From Taiwanofungus camphoratus (lineage: Eukaryota; Basidiomycota; Agaricomycetes; Polyporales; Taiwanofungaceae), in assembly GCA_003999685.1 (NCBI GenBank), contig CP021221.1, positions 2,666,001 through 2,730,000 on the forward strand: 64,000 nt of DNA, written 5' to 3'. A program made the position numbers and the translations under genes. Below are positions 21,632 to 33,500 of the stretch, piece after piece. The notes under the pieces were generated by a model. That model saw only the letters and a list, made by a program, of their open reading frames with translations. It did no database searches and was not told the origin of the DNA. Numbering within the stretch: the stretch's first letter is position 1; each line of letters starts with the position of its first letter.

Positions 21632-22147
21632 AAAATGCACAGCCTGGCTGTATAATTGGATTTGGTAACCGTATGCCTATTGTGTCTATTTTTCCCATTG
21701 TCGCTCATGGCAAGGGGTGTGCTATTGTCTCGGAGATCTCAGTGTCAGCCTTGTATTGCCTCCTTCGATCTTGATGCACTCTATGTTACAGCTACGTGGA
21801 TCCGCATATGCGTTTGTATAGTAACCAGGTGTCTACGTGTTTCCGCAACCTCGGTGTTTCGACTTAGAGCAACGTCCTCCATTTTCCGGAATCTCGAATC
21901 TTCAGTACAGGAACCAAAGGCGCATGCGGACTAAGATGCGCGCATCTAAGACGAGGATGCACATTCGGAGAAATTAAACATAAGATCTGAAATTCGGGCC
22001 ATCGGCGGCCTACGTAGAACACTGTGAGAGTGAACAGCCTGCAAAGGCATCGAAAACAAATATGATTTTGTATGGAATTTCCAGATATTCGCTCTAGGCT
22101 GACAGCGCAGTCGATCGGCACCCATCGAACTTCCGCCATCCAGTCAA
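21632..22147. other. convergent 3' region, no gene seen
   Basis: About 515 bases between the stops of the INO80F-like gene (+) and the unrecognised minus-strand gene. Short overlapping open frames show no domain. Confidence 0.5.
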
Positions 22148-22849
22148 TCAGATATTTGACGGAGGCAGGGTAGCGCCTGCCGATATGCAATAGCGTCCGT
22201 CATCGAGCTGCGACGAGTTTCCCTCAGTGTCCGTAGTCCAGGATGCTGTGGAGCGTTCCGCAGAGACTTGGTATCTCTTCGAAGAGGGATAGTGCGCCGG
22301 CTGCACCGCTACTCCGCGCCACAGTGCTGCATGGTCAGCCCAGTACCTTTCCAAGCTTTCTTGGTCGTCGAAGACATAGTCGTCTCTCGGAAAGACAGCC
22401 TGGCTCCGTTCAAGGGCTTCCATAACGATGTCTTCGCTGTATTCGGACACGGGCGGCATGGCATTGAGTATGACGTCCATGACACACGGCCGGCGGCCAA
22501 GCCAGTCTGTGTCCACCTCTGCGGTCTGTTGCGCCCTTCTCAGTAGCTCTCGGGCGGGTGACGATGGTGGCAATGCGGACGCTAAGGCCATGGACGACGG
22601 CATGGAATGGTGATCACTAGATCGAAGCTGCGCACGAGGCCCGCGTCGGTGGCGACGGCGAGTAGGCTCAGGTACGACCGGATGGGGCTCTACGTCGGCA
22701 GACGCTTTGATACGAAGATGACGACGTTTGCCCAGGTCGCTTTTGTATGGTGAAACTGTAGAAGCCTTCTTGCGGTTCGCTGGAAGGCGTATTGCGGAAG
22801 GTCGCACGCGAGCGCTCCGTCGTGCACCCACTGGAGGCTCTTCGGTCAT
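22148..22849 (-). CDS. hypothetical basic protein
   Basis: I do not recognise this protein. From the ATG at 22849 (MTEEPPVGARRSARVRPS) it is about 233 residues. The first 90 residues are strongly basic (Arg/Lys clusters such as NRKKAS, GKRRHLRIK and TRRRHRRGPRAQ), which suggests nuclear location or nucleic-acid binding. The second half has amphipathic helices (ARELLRRAQQTAEVDTDW, then VMEALERSQAVFPRDDYVF) and aromatic residues (YWADHAALW). A start 10 codons upstream (22879) is in frame. An upstream exon between 22880 and 23100 is possible, because a donor GTAAGC follows a short open stretch there. It ends at 22148. Confidence 0.55.
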   Translation of the reverse strand: MTEEPPVGARRSARVRPSAIRLPANRKKASTVSPYKSDLGKRRHLRIKASADVEPHPVVPEPTRRRHRRGPRAQLRSSDHHSMPSSMALASALPPSSPARELLRRAQQTAEVDTDWLGRRPCVMDVILNAMPPVSEYSEDIVMEALERSQAVFPRDDYVFDDQESLERYWADHAALWRGVAVQPAHYPSSKRYQVSAERSTASWTTDTEGNSSQLDDGRYCISAGATLPPSNI

Positions 22850-24136
22850 CCTTGGCGGTGTATGTACATATAACAACACGGATTACACATGAGAAAATGC
22901 TTACGAATATCTGATGCCTGCGGAGGGGTGAAACTTGTCTGCGCCTCCACTGCTGGCGATGACTCTGAAATTCAGGCTAAAAAGATGGGAATCTCGCCAT
23001 TTCCGGAGGCTGGTGACATACGCTGGAAATTGCAATTCGAGCCGACTTGTCTACCACCCCGACAGGACACGGATCAGGCATGGTCGGTCTTGAAGCTTGA
23101 TCTATGCGATAAGTTGATCGATGATCGGTGACCTGGGGTATTTGAAGCATAGTTCGGAATCAAAAGGTCAGTGCACCATGTATTCCCTTCTTCAAGCTGG
23201 CGCCTGCAGAGTACAAGGCGATGTCAGCGTCAACCCTCGCAGGTGACCAAAGATACCATGTCGGGGCCTCCGGGTCAGTCAGGATTGGAATCCAGATGCG
23301 AATAGGGGTTGAATTCAATGGGGTTATGAATTGGTGCGGACCGACCTGCCACAGGCACTCGGAGGTAGATAAGACGACAGGGACCACAATGAGACAAATG
23401 AAAAACGAACGGGTGTTGCTTACCCCCTGACACATTCCGAGGCGTTACGCGGGATAATGGCCATGAATCAACACTATCATACCTCGAGGATTTGCGACGT
23501 CAAGTCGGGCGCCTTACCCGCGCCGAGGATTCACGTCCTCATAGAGTCGTCCTCGGAGCGCCCGAGTCTGGTGCGGGGGCTCGGGGATGGTTGGTAGCAC
23601 GCCTCACTGCAAGCGTCGATCCAGCGCGTCATCGGGTGATCAGAGAGGTCCATTAGAGTTCATGAATCTATCTCTGTCCGGTCATCAATCTTCGCTAGAA
23701 TCGCTGGGCACCAAGAATCGGGCTGGACACACAGCATGCAGAGGAAAACCACAGCCAGCTCGAAATGGCCATGATCACGGAAGAGCATCCTGCAGCCAAA
23801 ATGCAGCCAAACATACACATGCCGGCCGAGTGCTCAGCCGCTCGCCCTCTGCATGGCGCAATTCTAGCTTCATACCATACGCAGGTCTTGTGCCCTGAGC
23901 GCATCCTGACAGTGCGACCAGAAGCATACTCAATACATACCTGCTCTACAAGGCCGGCGGTCAAGGCTGGCCCACAGGACCAGGGCCGGATCTAATTTTA
24001 GGCAGGTGAGAAGAAATAGGGCTTTCCGCGACGGAGTATATACACCACAACACAAAGATACCCCTTCGAATTCCTCTTTGTGGCGGTTCGCTTACAATAC
24101 TTCGTGTGCTCTACGCACGCCAGCCTCTCATGCCCG
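22850..24136. other. region with unresolved coding potential
   Basis: About 1.29 kb. Open stretches occur on the plus strand at 22889-23131, 23221-23430 and 23587-23898, and in a frame around 23436-23650 that reads LSYLEDLRRQVGRL and HRVVLGAPESGAG. On the minus strand, 23160-23435 and 23695-23964 are open. None has a domain I know, and no single exon chain explains them. A small lineage-specific gene, or remnants of one, is possible. Confidence 0.35.
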
Positions 24137-25238
24137 TCACCGATAAACGTGGTCCGCTGCGACAGGCGCGCCTTATCAGCCCAAAGTTTCTCACATGATT
24201 AACGGGATGGGCAGGACTCACCGTGCAAGTTGGCAGCGATCTCGGCTTCGGCCCTGTCTCCGTTGGCAAGAAGCTTCTCCTTGTTATACATAAGCTCCTC
24301 GCGCGTCTCTGTCGAGAACTCCTGGTTTTGTGCTACGCGGCAGAATCAATGTCGGAGGAACACGGCGGAACAACAACATATTGACACCGGGCATGGAAGG
24401 CATCAGAGAAAGAAGATAGCGGAGAGTCTGACGGAACGCACTCTCAACAATCGCGTCCACTGGACAGGCCTCCTGACAGAATCCACAATAGATACACTTG
24501 GTCATGTCGATGTCTAGATTGGAAATTTGAGCAATTGAGACAGCGCCCAAAGGTAAGCAGGAACTATGACACACCGTAGCGCGTGGTCCGCCTTGAGCCA
24601 TCCATGCGGGCTTCACTCTCTATAGTGATGGCTTGAGCGGGACAGATCGCTTCACACAGCTTGCAAGCTGGAAGTAGCGAGACGTGAATGTTAAAGCATA
24701 AAATACATCGCACGGACATACCAATGCAGCGCTCCTCCCCGCTTGGGTATCTTCTCAGAGCATGCTCACCACGGAAGCGAGGGGACAATGGTCCCTTCTC
24801 AAATGGGTACATGATAGTATACGGAGGCCTGAAATATTGTTCAAGCACAATCCACATTCCTGGAAACTTGTTGAGCTATTACCGTCAAGAGTAAGTCACG
24901 AGAGACCTACCCCTGACGATTTCCGTGAAGAAGAATTTGTGTACCGCCTTGTCAATAGCACCCGGCCCGTCCTTGTACGGGTCGTAGTTCTTGCCGGGCT
25001 CGTCCGCAGCGGTGAACGAAGCGGTCTTCGAGTTGGGTGAGCGAGGTTTGACAGGATTGAGGAGGTTGTCGTGTGGATTAGATTCTTTCAGGATGTGATC
25101 CTGCAATGAAGAATGGCAGCGACGAGGAGTGGTGGACAGCATTCGCGCAGCCTGCAGCGATGCACGCGGGGTCGCAACACGAGTCGCGATCAGCCGTGAA
25201 GACGGCCCAGCGACTAGAATTGCACGAACGAGCGACAT
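24137..25238 (-). CDS. NDUFS8: NADH:ubiquinone oxidoreductase 23 kDa iron-sulfur subunit (NDUFS8 / TYKY)
   Basis: A core subunit of complex I that carries two 4Fe-4S clusters (N6a, N6b) in the electron path to ubiquinone; mitochondrial matrix arm (family knowledge). The start ATG at 25238 gives [20 protein letters not shown], a mitochondrial presequence. Exons then give [10 protein letters not shown], the family's [20 protein letters not shown] and [18 protein letters not shown]. The two ferredoxin motifs follow: [13 protein letters not shown] after the spliced CIG, and [18 protein letters not shown]. All eight cluster Cys are present. The tail has [16 protein letters not shown] and ends NLHADHVYR with TGA at 24137-24139. 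Five or six short introns. Confidence 0.93.
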
Positions 25239-25431
25239 GGTGGTAGTGGTCGACGTGGTCAACAGCGAACGACACCGCTCCAAGATTGTCGGAGACGCTG
25301 ACGGGACAACTCGACGCCATCCTGCAACGAGCCGGGGAATGCCGGGACATGTTACCAGCCAATCATGTTGCACAGATCTGATACTCCCTTTGACGCGCTG
25401 CTTCAAACTCGTTCACTGCGAGCTCTGCAGT

Positions 25432-25981
25432 ATGTCTACTTCGAAAGCGAAATCGAAGTCCTCTAAGGCGAAGCCCGCACAGTTGACAGCGCAGGGTACG
25501 TTTTTAAAGGAACGTCACTATGCATTCAGTTGATAGACGGCTAGCCAGAGATACAACAGAACTACAATCGTTTCCAGAGCGATTTACAGAGTCTTGCCAG
25601 TAAAATTGGCGAACTAGAACAAGAAGCAGAAGAGCACGGGTAGGTTCACGGTCTCCCACGAAGTTTGAATTTGATCTGATTCATGCAGCCTAGTGTTGTC
25701 CACTTTGGATGAGGCGCTTGTGCAAGAACCTGACCGAAAGTGCTTCCGATTGGTGGGTGGTGTCCTTGTCGAGCGAACGGTCAAAGATGTGGTTCCTGCG
25801 TTGAAAACAAACCAAGAAGGGGTGCGTGTTCATCACAGTCTTCTGAGTTGTCAGCATAGTTGATCCTACTCGGTAGATCTTGAAGGTAATATCAAGCCTT
25901 GCAGATCAATATAAAGGCAAGGAAGAGGAGTTCGAGACATTCAAGCGAGACTACAACATACGGCCAGCTGCAGCGGCTTAG
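25432..25981 (+). CDS. Prefoldin subunit 2 (beta-type)
   Basis: Prefoldin is a hexameric chaperone that passes unfolded actin and tubulin to the CCT chaperonin (family knowledge). Exon 1 from ATG 25432 is Lys/Ser-rich. The next exons give EIQQNYNRFQSDLQSLA, KIGELEQEAEEHG, then LVLSTLDEALVQ, then CFRLVGGVLVERTVKDVVP, the strand hairpin typical of beta subunits, and ADQYKGKEEFETFKRDYNIR as the second coiled-coil arm. It ends at TAG 25979-25981. About 115 residues, the usual size, with four exons. It is divergent from NDUFS8, with 193 bp between the two starts, so the two share a promoter region. Confidence 0.88.
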
Positions 25982-26549
25982 TAAGTTGTGGACATCATTG
26001 TATATCCGAGTAAGGTTCGTGGAGTGCCCATGCTGTTAGGTGAGTATTTGCAGCGTCAGTTCTGTTGCACCATTCCTCAAGCCTCATATGTTCGTATTCT
26101 TAGAAATCCGATGATTCTAACTCATTTTTCAAAACGACCGCTCATCTTGCGATTCAGTCGTGACAAAATCGTGCTGTGTTTATAAGGCGCACAACTCCAG
26201 CCTGACTCTGTACATTATCAAAGTTGACGGCGGCTCAGTAGAGTTCCGTACTATGTTGCTACATTTGAATGATTATACATTTTTCTCCTGGTCTGGCTGT
26301 GCACACTGTGGACATAAGTGATCAAGCCGTGTGCCAGCCATATCTGATTAGATGGTCGTTCGACTACCCTCATCAATCACGTGCTGCATGCTACTACGAT
26401 CACAACGCCTTGCATCGGTACCGGCGTTAGTAGTTTCCACACTTTTCGCTGTTCTCTTATTCTTGCTCGCGGGCGATTTCTCATTGAACTGTAATTATCC
26501 CCGCGAGGCTCATCAACATTCGTTAAACCTATGACATTCGCGCTCTACA
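25982..26549. other. intergenic, promoter of the CAP gene
   Basis: About 570 bases between two plus-strand genes. A 60-codon frame at 26352-26534 has a hydrophobic stretch but no supporting context. It probably contains the PFD2 3' end and the CAP-gene promoter. Confidence 0.5.
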
Positions 26550-28772
26550 ATGCTTTTTGACAGAATCTCATTCGTTTTAGGGCTGGCAGTGCTCGCGGTT
26601 GCTGCGCCTACGCCTCATAGTACGCGATTTTTTGATAAACTGTATGCAAATAGAGCGACTGAGGAAGTTATAGTTATTCCGCTCGACCTCGTGCAAGGGT
26701 CTAATGGAGCCATTGTCGAGCAGGCACCACCGGTACCTGCGCCGTCAGAGGTGCCGAGTCAGTCGTTTGCACCTGCTCCTTTGCCGGACTCGCAGTCATC
26801 GTCAAACAGGGAGGATTCCTCGGGCCTGAGGCCCTTCCCATCGAGACTGTCCAAATATGCCTCACCGAGCATAGTGGCCTCTAATTTTGCTGCGTTTCCT
26901 GCGCCCTTCAGTGGCTCACCCGTCGGTCCGTCGTCCAATCTATTCGGGAGCTCCGTGGCACTCAGTCAGAGTGCTCCTGCTTTCAAGCCGAGCGCATTCA
27001 CGAGCGAGACGCCAACGCTACCTTCTTCTTTGACATTTTCGGACCCTGTCCAACCGTCTGTTAGCTCAGCCGGTCCATTCACATCCGTCCCATCGAGTTT
27101 CAATCTGCCTTCCCACGGCTCGAGCACGGTGCCATCGATCACTTCGTCCGGTGGAACCTCTATCTCGGCATCGAGCCCGGTACCATCCTCGTCTAGCTCA
27201 GTGGCCCCGGTGTCGCCGTCTGCCATATCAAGCTCGAGTCCCTCGACACCTTCGTCTGTTAGTGCGGACCCGGTATCATCCAGTAACTTGAGCTCGGTGG
27301 CGCTGGTTTCATCTTCGGGCGCTCCAGGCTCTGTGCCGTCGACTTCGTCTGCCATCGCTACTTCAAGTGTGCCGACCTCGTCCATTCTCACAACTACGTC
27401 GATACCCGTGTCGTCTCCAGTTGCAAGTTCGGATGCGTCCTCGGATTCTTTTACTGCTTCAGGCTCAGTAGCTTCTGACTCGTCATCCTCTGTCGCAAGT
27501 TCAACTGCGTCGCTTTCCCCATCCGCCATCTCAAGCTCGGTGGAATCGACATCTGCGTCCGTTGTTCCAAGCTCGGTATCTTTGGTCTCCTCGTCTGCAC
27601 TGTCATCATCATCTGCCTCGGTGGGGTCCACCCAGTCGTCTGTTACACAACTTTCATCACCATTGGTCACCTCGTCTGCGGCATCGACGGCTTCTTATTC
27701 ATCTGCCCCGAGCTCGGCATCGGGCTCTGTTCAGGCTGGTCCAAGTTCTATCCCTATTACTTCTTCATCTAGTGCACCGTCCTCGATTTTGATCTCATCA
27801 TTAAACCCTACATCTGTTGTACCATCTGTATCATCTAGTGCAGTCATATCTTCTCAGAGCTCTCCCTTCACATCTGGTCTAACGACCTTCCCATCTACCG
27901 CATCTTCCGAGTCTAGTACAGCCACAGGTAGCTCAGTCTCGACTTCGTCAGGCAACTTCTCTATCTCATCATCATCTCCCGCCACTTCTGCCTCAGCTGT
28001 GCCGTCGCTCTCGTCTTCGCAATCCGCCTCTGCCAACATCTCCACATCTCTTTTTCCATCGGGAACGGCGGCCTCGTCTTCATTCTCGACTGGCTCGTCG
28101 AATGTCAGTTCTACGCCCTTCGCGTCTAGCACGTTTACAGTATCCCCGTCTTCCGCTTCCTCTGCTTTCTCGTCTGTCTCTGCGTCATCACCGGCTGCTG
28201 CACCCACCACTGGGCCCACACAGGTTTCTGCTTATCTTGATGCACATAACTCCGCGCGCGCCGCACACGGTGCTGCGCCTCTGACATGGTCGAACGACCT
28301 GCAGGAGAAGGCACAGAATTATGCTGATGGCTGCCAATTTCAAAACTCCAATGGTACATTGGGACAAGTGGGTGAAAACCTAGCAGCTGGTACCGGGTCG
28401 TTCTCGCCTGAAGCCGCGGTCAATCTGTTCATGAATGATGCTTGTGAGCATTCTTGATATGTTATGAGTCACAAGATATGTGCTAATGTTTTTCCATGAA
28501 GCGCAATATAATCCCGCCAATCCCACCTTCTCGCATTTCACACAGGTCGTTTGGAAGAACTCGACTCAGCTGGGGTGTGCTGCCGCTCAATGCAATAATA
28601 TATTCGATGCTAGCTATGGCCCTGCGACGTACCACGTCTGCTTATACAACCCAGCCGGGAACGTCATTGGGCAAGAACAGTTAGTCCTCTACTTCATTGA
28701 CTTTTGACTTACAACTTCGCATTTCTGACCTATCTTTGTCGTTAATGTACCAGGCAAAATGTGCAGGTTTGA
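26550..28772 (+). CDS. Secreted Ser/Thr-rich CAP-domain (PR-1-like) protein
   Basis: The N-terminus MLFDRISFVLGLAVLAVAA is a clear signal peptide with an Ala-x-Ala end. Residues about 30-550 are extremely Ser-rich with Ala, Thr, Val and Pro, a probable heavily O-glycosylated stalk for the cell surface or wall. The C-terminal CAP domain has HNSARAAHGAAPLTW, GENLAAGTG, then after a spliced intron (about 28445-28500) FSHFTQVVWKNSTQLGCA and YHVCLYNPAGNV. The last exon adds QNVQV and ends at TGA 28770-28772. His and Glu of the CAP cavity are present. Yeast relatives (Pry proteins) bind sterols and are secreted (family knowledge). The CAP domain is about 140 residues, normal; the stalk is unusually long. 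Confidence 0.88.
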
Positions 28773-30183
28773 TCAGCATTCACCTTCATAAAATCAGTGC
28801 TCGGCTGGACCAATTTATGTCCTCAAGAAGGTGTTTCTTGCTAGAAACCGTTCCAATTCTCTTCATCCCTTTCTCTGTTCAAGTCTCCACTCCACTCTAG
28901 AAGAGACGGATGTTCCTTTGACTCACGCAAGCCAACTAGATGGTTTTCGATTTTCCTTGGTCCGGTACCATATTCTAAGTTGGATCGCCACCGGTTGTGT
29001 CATCCGCTAATGTTATCAACATTTGTGTCGTTTACGTCTTTTCAATGGTTATAAATATTTTGACTTTGAATGAGCACGCCATTATTTCCACCACACGATG
29101 GTGCAAAGCGCCACTTAGGCCGGCTTCGTAGAACATTCGTCGCACAGCCTTCCAGGTCTAGTTGTTTGAGAACCAGACCTTTCGTCGCCCAGAAGATTTC
29201 TTGCAGCCACTAATCAACTTGTTCTGCGCTAGAAGCCTGCGGCGGACGTGTAGCCAAAAATCTCTAAGCGTTAGTACTCTATTGTGTGTCCATGACTCAC
29301 CTGACACAGCATATACCGTCGCTCCAATGACGATAGACTCGTGAACGTACATACGTGACCTGAAATGGTGGTCACGATGAGCACTCCCCATACTTTCTTG
29401 ACACTAAGGATTCTATCGCTGTAAATCAACCCTTTTGTCTGCCTGTATAGCCTCCTTCATGCATTGGATCTGCGCCAGAATGACCAGCAGTGATGCATAT
29501 CTGACCATCCGCATTGTCTTAGTAGACTTCATACTTCCGACCGTGTCCTGGTCGCATAACCATACATATTGTGTACCTGCTCTGGCTCCCTTATTAAGAG
29601 CAGTCCTCGTCATGAAATGCATCTCGTATTTCGTGTAGAAGCAGCGCACGGTCGACGAATACAGGGCCTTCGGACAATAGCTGAGGCACTGTCGCTATGC
29701 TCTTCTAAAACGTCATGGCACAAGTCCTAGGCGGCTTAGAATAGCGGCTCTGACGGTAGGACCCAGCATAATCGCTGTCTCTGACAAAATTAGAAGGTAG
29801 AGATGTGGGGATTGACACTGAATGAGATATCTCTTGAATGTTCAATGTTCAACTTCTATTCGTATTGTAACCTAGTGTACTGTCATACTCATGTTTGGCG
29901 TTGAGAAGCGGATGGAAAGGGGAAATGCTCGGGCGAACGTACTCACCGTAAAATGCAAGTGCAACCTTGACTTCAGCTCGCGTGGCTGATAGGGTGTTGG
30001 CTTCAGCTAAATCCTGTAGCATATATGTGACGTGAAGGCTCAGCGCTCAGGATTCGGAGAAGTATTCTGTGACCAAATACCGGTAAAGGACAATGAGAGA
30101 ACCTAAGTAGCAATGCAAGGCGGAATAGGCCCAGAAAATATGACTCTCATATCGACACACATATGTATATACCACGTCGTATA
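28773..30183. other. intergenic, AT-richer, no convincing gene
   Basis: About 1.4 kb. On the minus strand, short open pieces near 29230-29650 contain hydrophobic stretches (for example VRYASLLVILAQIQ and VKKVWGVLIVTTISG) and good splice-like sites, which hints at a decayed multi-pass membrane protein gene. The frames do not form a complete gene by eye, so I make no call. Confidence 0.4.
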
Positions 30184-30197
30184 CATCCTATCGAGTC
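30184..30197. repeat. target-site duplication of the LINE, left copy
   Basis: The 14-mer CATCCTATCGAGTC sits directly before the T-rich tract that is the element's poly(A) tail read on the plus strand. An identical copy lies at 37714-37727. Confidence 0.95.
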
Positions 30198-30222
30198 TTT
30201 TTTTTTATTTTTTTTTATTTAA
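30198..30222 (-). other. poly(A) tail of the LINE
   Basis: The plus strand reads a run of T broken by single A bases, directly adjoining the target duplication at 30197. This is the 3' poly(A)-like tail of the minus-strand element. Confidence 0.9.
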
Positions 30223-30515
30223 TTCTTCGAGTTTATACTCCATACGACGTAGGTACATGTAGAGTAATAATGATAATAAGTGGGCATCCGCGCCCGCATG
30301 AGCGGCACACCTACAGTTTTCAGTGGCCTCGTTATGTGGCGTGGGCATATGATCCAGCAAAGCCTGCAAAAGGAGGGGTACAGTCATCCATAGGAAGCCA
30401 TACCCGACCCCCGCCTGACCCACTTTTCACGCTCTGTGTGTTTACTCGGCCCGGTAATCCCGTTCCGTCAGTAAGTCACGTAAGGAACTGAGTGTAGCCC
30501 TACAGGTTTCAGGCC

Positions 30516-33500
30516 TCAGTTATCGTTCGGATAGACGTGGGGGTCGTCGCGGATACTGGGTTCCGCTATCCCCTCGTCTATCCAGTTATGGTACATTTCA
30601 AACGCCTTTGCTTCGGCGTCGTACCACTCACAGAAATCCCGGTACTTTCCACCCAGGGCAGTGGTCATACCGGGATCTAAATGTCGGTCCGCATGGAACC
30701 GTTGCCAGGCCGCTTGTCTTCCGACAGTGTGGCACATAAGACGAGCACGAGTGAACGTTCTCGTGCGCGCAGCTTCAGCTTCAAGCAGAGATTCTGCCAG
30801 AATCTCTGCCCAATCAAAGGTGGATACCATCGGGTTGAGCCGAAGGAACTCCATTATGTCATCTGGGGTCCATCCCTTTTGTTCAGGGGGCCCCATCAGA
30901 AGCGGATCACGAGGACCCTGTTGACGCTTCATCCTGATCCAGAACAGACAGTTGAAGAGCACATGTTCCCTGGTTTCCTCCGCTCCGCATATGCAGAGGT
31001 GAGGGCCTGGGATGTTGAACCTAGAGCGGTATTCACCGCCAGGGAAATGGTTGGTGAGCACACGGCATACGCGTGCCACCTCCTTGTTGGACTTGCCAGC
31101 TGCCTTCAAGACCCACGTACCCTTGGCCGTAGTCCCGTGCAGCGGTAGGGCGTCCTCGGTTACTTTCCATAACCGTCGACTGTGATAATTGGGGTTGTCT
31201 ACTAATGTCCCCCAACGCTTTTTGACCCTTGCCTTGACACGAGCGAGGGCCATTGATTGTGAGATGAATTCCGGTTGGGGATCATCCAATGCCTTCTTCG
31301 CGAGACCATCGACGAACTCGTTCTGAAATATGCCTTTATGGGATGGAACCCAAAAAAGGACTATGCGTCGGCGTTCATCTGCATCGAGGAATGCTTTTAC
31401 GTGTTGAGAAGCCATGACCGCCACCATCTGCGACGGTCCGACTTCCGGCTTGAATATTCGATCAAGTGCCGATTGGTTATCGGAACAGACTATGAGGGTG
31501 GTGATGTGGGCAGGGACGTCACGGACTGCTTCACGCAGCCCGTGCGTCAATGCCAGCATCTCCGCATCAAAGCTCTGGACCTTGCCGGCCCCAAACTTTC
31601 CATGGGCTACATGGTCTTCCCCGTCAATGACGAGCCACGCGCTACCAGATCTCACTGTGGGCGCATTTGCATACGACCCATCAGTGAACAACATTTGCCC
31701 TTCTGGCTGGGCCAGCTGGCGCCGGAATTCCGGCCACCAGGTGAACTCCAACCAGTCGGCGAATTCAGGAGAGCGTTTGTTTGGACCCTTTTCGTCCAAG
31801 AATACCCGCTCGAAGTGATCAATGTACCGGTCCACGACCCGATCACCGGGCCGTGCCTCCGGGTGAAGGGGTGCAAAGTCTTCTGATGACTGCCTCCCAA
31901 TGCAATCTATGAACGTCATGGGGGTGACAGCCTGTTTTTTGCCACGACACGAGTTAAGCGGCCATGGCGCAGTGATATTGGTGACGTTGGTCGCCCAGTA
32001 AGGTGGAAGAGCTGCCCTCATTGGGTGCCCTTCATGAATTCGCCGCGCTCTAAGCGCAGCTTTTTCCATGTACCGGTCGACCTGGATGCGGATGGGGACC
32101 AACCCACCCAACATCTCCATCGCCCCGATCGGTGTGGTCTTAAAACAGCCGGTGATCCACCTAGCTGCTTTCGACTGGGCGGTCTGTAATTCTTTTGCAG
32201 CCCATTTGAGGCCTTTCCACTGTGGATTCCACCACAATTGAGCGCCATATAGCATCAGCGGAACGACGTGCGCTATATAGAGCCGCCGTTTGTTGATGGG
32301 ATGGAATCCGCGTGCCGAATTACCGAGCATGCGGAGTGCATTGCACGTGCTGGCCGCCTTATTAGCGTAGAACCGCACGTGTGCATGGAAGCTAAGCTTG
32401 GGGTCTAAAAAGAACCCAAGATAACGCATCGTGTCCTTTGCTCGCAAAGTGACATCATGTCCATCGGTTCGAATGGTTAGGTCCGGACCAAGGGGTCGGG
32501 AAGTCAAATACCCCTTCTGGCGCTTCCAGAAGTGCATCAACTCCAGCTTGTCTCCTTCGACGCCTAAACCTAACCGGTTCAGATCACCTACGAGATTGTG
32601 GAAGACATCCGTCAGGATGGCGTTGTTCTTCAGGACAAGGGCTTGCGGGCTGTCATCTACAGCCTTCGGTGAAGCCGCCATGATGAGACCGTCGTCCACA
32701 TAGAACTGAGTCCCGGTTCAGCCTGGTTGTACCAAATGGACTGGCGCCCACTTGTGTATGACCGGTGCAATGTAAACTCCAGATAGAATCGGAGATAAAC
32801 TCGACCCTTGACCAACTCCGACATCAAAGTCAGATGGATCAGTCAAGGTGCCATTGAACAAGAACCGGGTTTTTCGCCCGATCAGGTAATTTGCCATGAA
32901 ATTGCAAAGCTTGCTATTGAAGCCCTGCTTTCGCATGATTCCTACCAGTGCATCATGATTGATGGATGGGTAGAACTGTGACACATCAAGCAATAGTGCC
33001 GATGGGATAAGGTTGCGTGCCCATGCCTCTTTGACATTGTGTACTAATTGAATGCCAGCGTCAGTAGTGCTATGCTGCATAGCCCCACCAAATTGGCATG
33101 GGTGTAGGATTCCCCACTTCTGGGCATCCCACTGCATTCGTTTGGCAATGATCTTTTCGAACAGTTTGCCAAAACAATTCAGCAAGCAGATAGGCCTATA
33201 GGCCTTCGCTAGCGTATAGTCCGGTTTGTTCGGTTTGGGTAAAACCACCGTAACAGACCGCTTAAAAACGCTCAGATAGACCTCAAAATCGAGGCAAGTG
33301 TTATAGTACGCGCGCAGCCACTGCCGCACGTGTATACCGAGATCGGTCTCGATGCCCTCCTCAGAGCGCTCGATCCTGTCCACCATCCATTTAATCCACA
33401 TCCAGTTCACGTGATCTGGACCGGGTGCGGACGTATTGCTAGTGGATTTGAGATTCTCACGAATCTCAAACTCACTAATGTCTGGTAGAGTCAATTCCTC

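Noticed and set aside
26966-27670. 234-codon acidic open frame on the minus strand
   Set aside because: It is the antisense of the Ser-rich stalk of the CAP gene. TCN/AGC codons read backward give Asp/Glu/Ala-rich frames.
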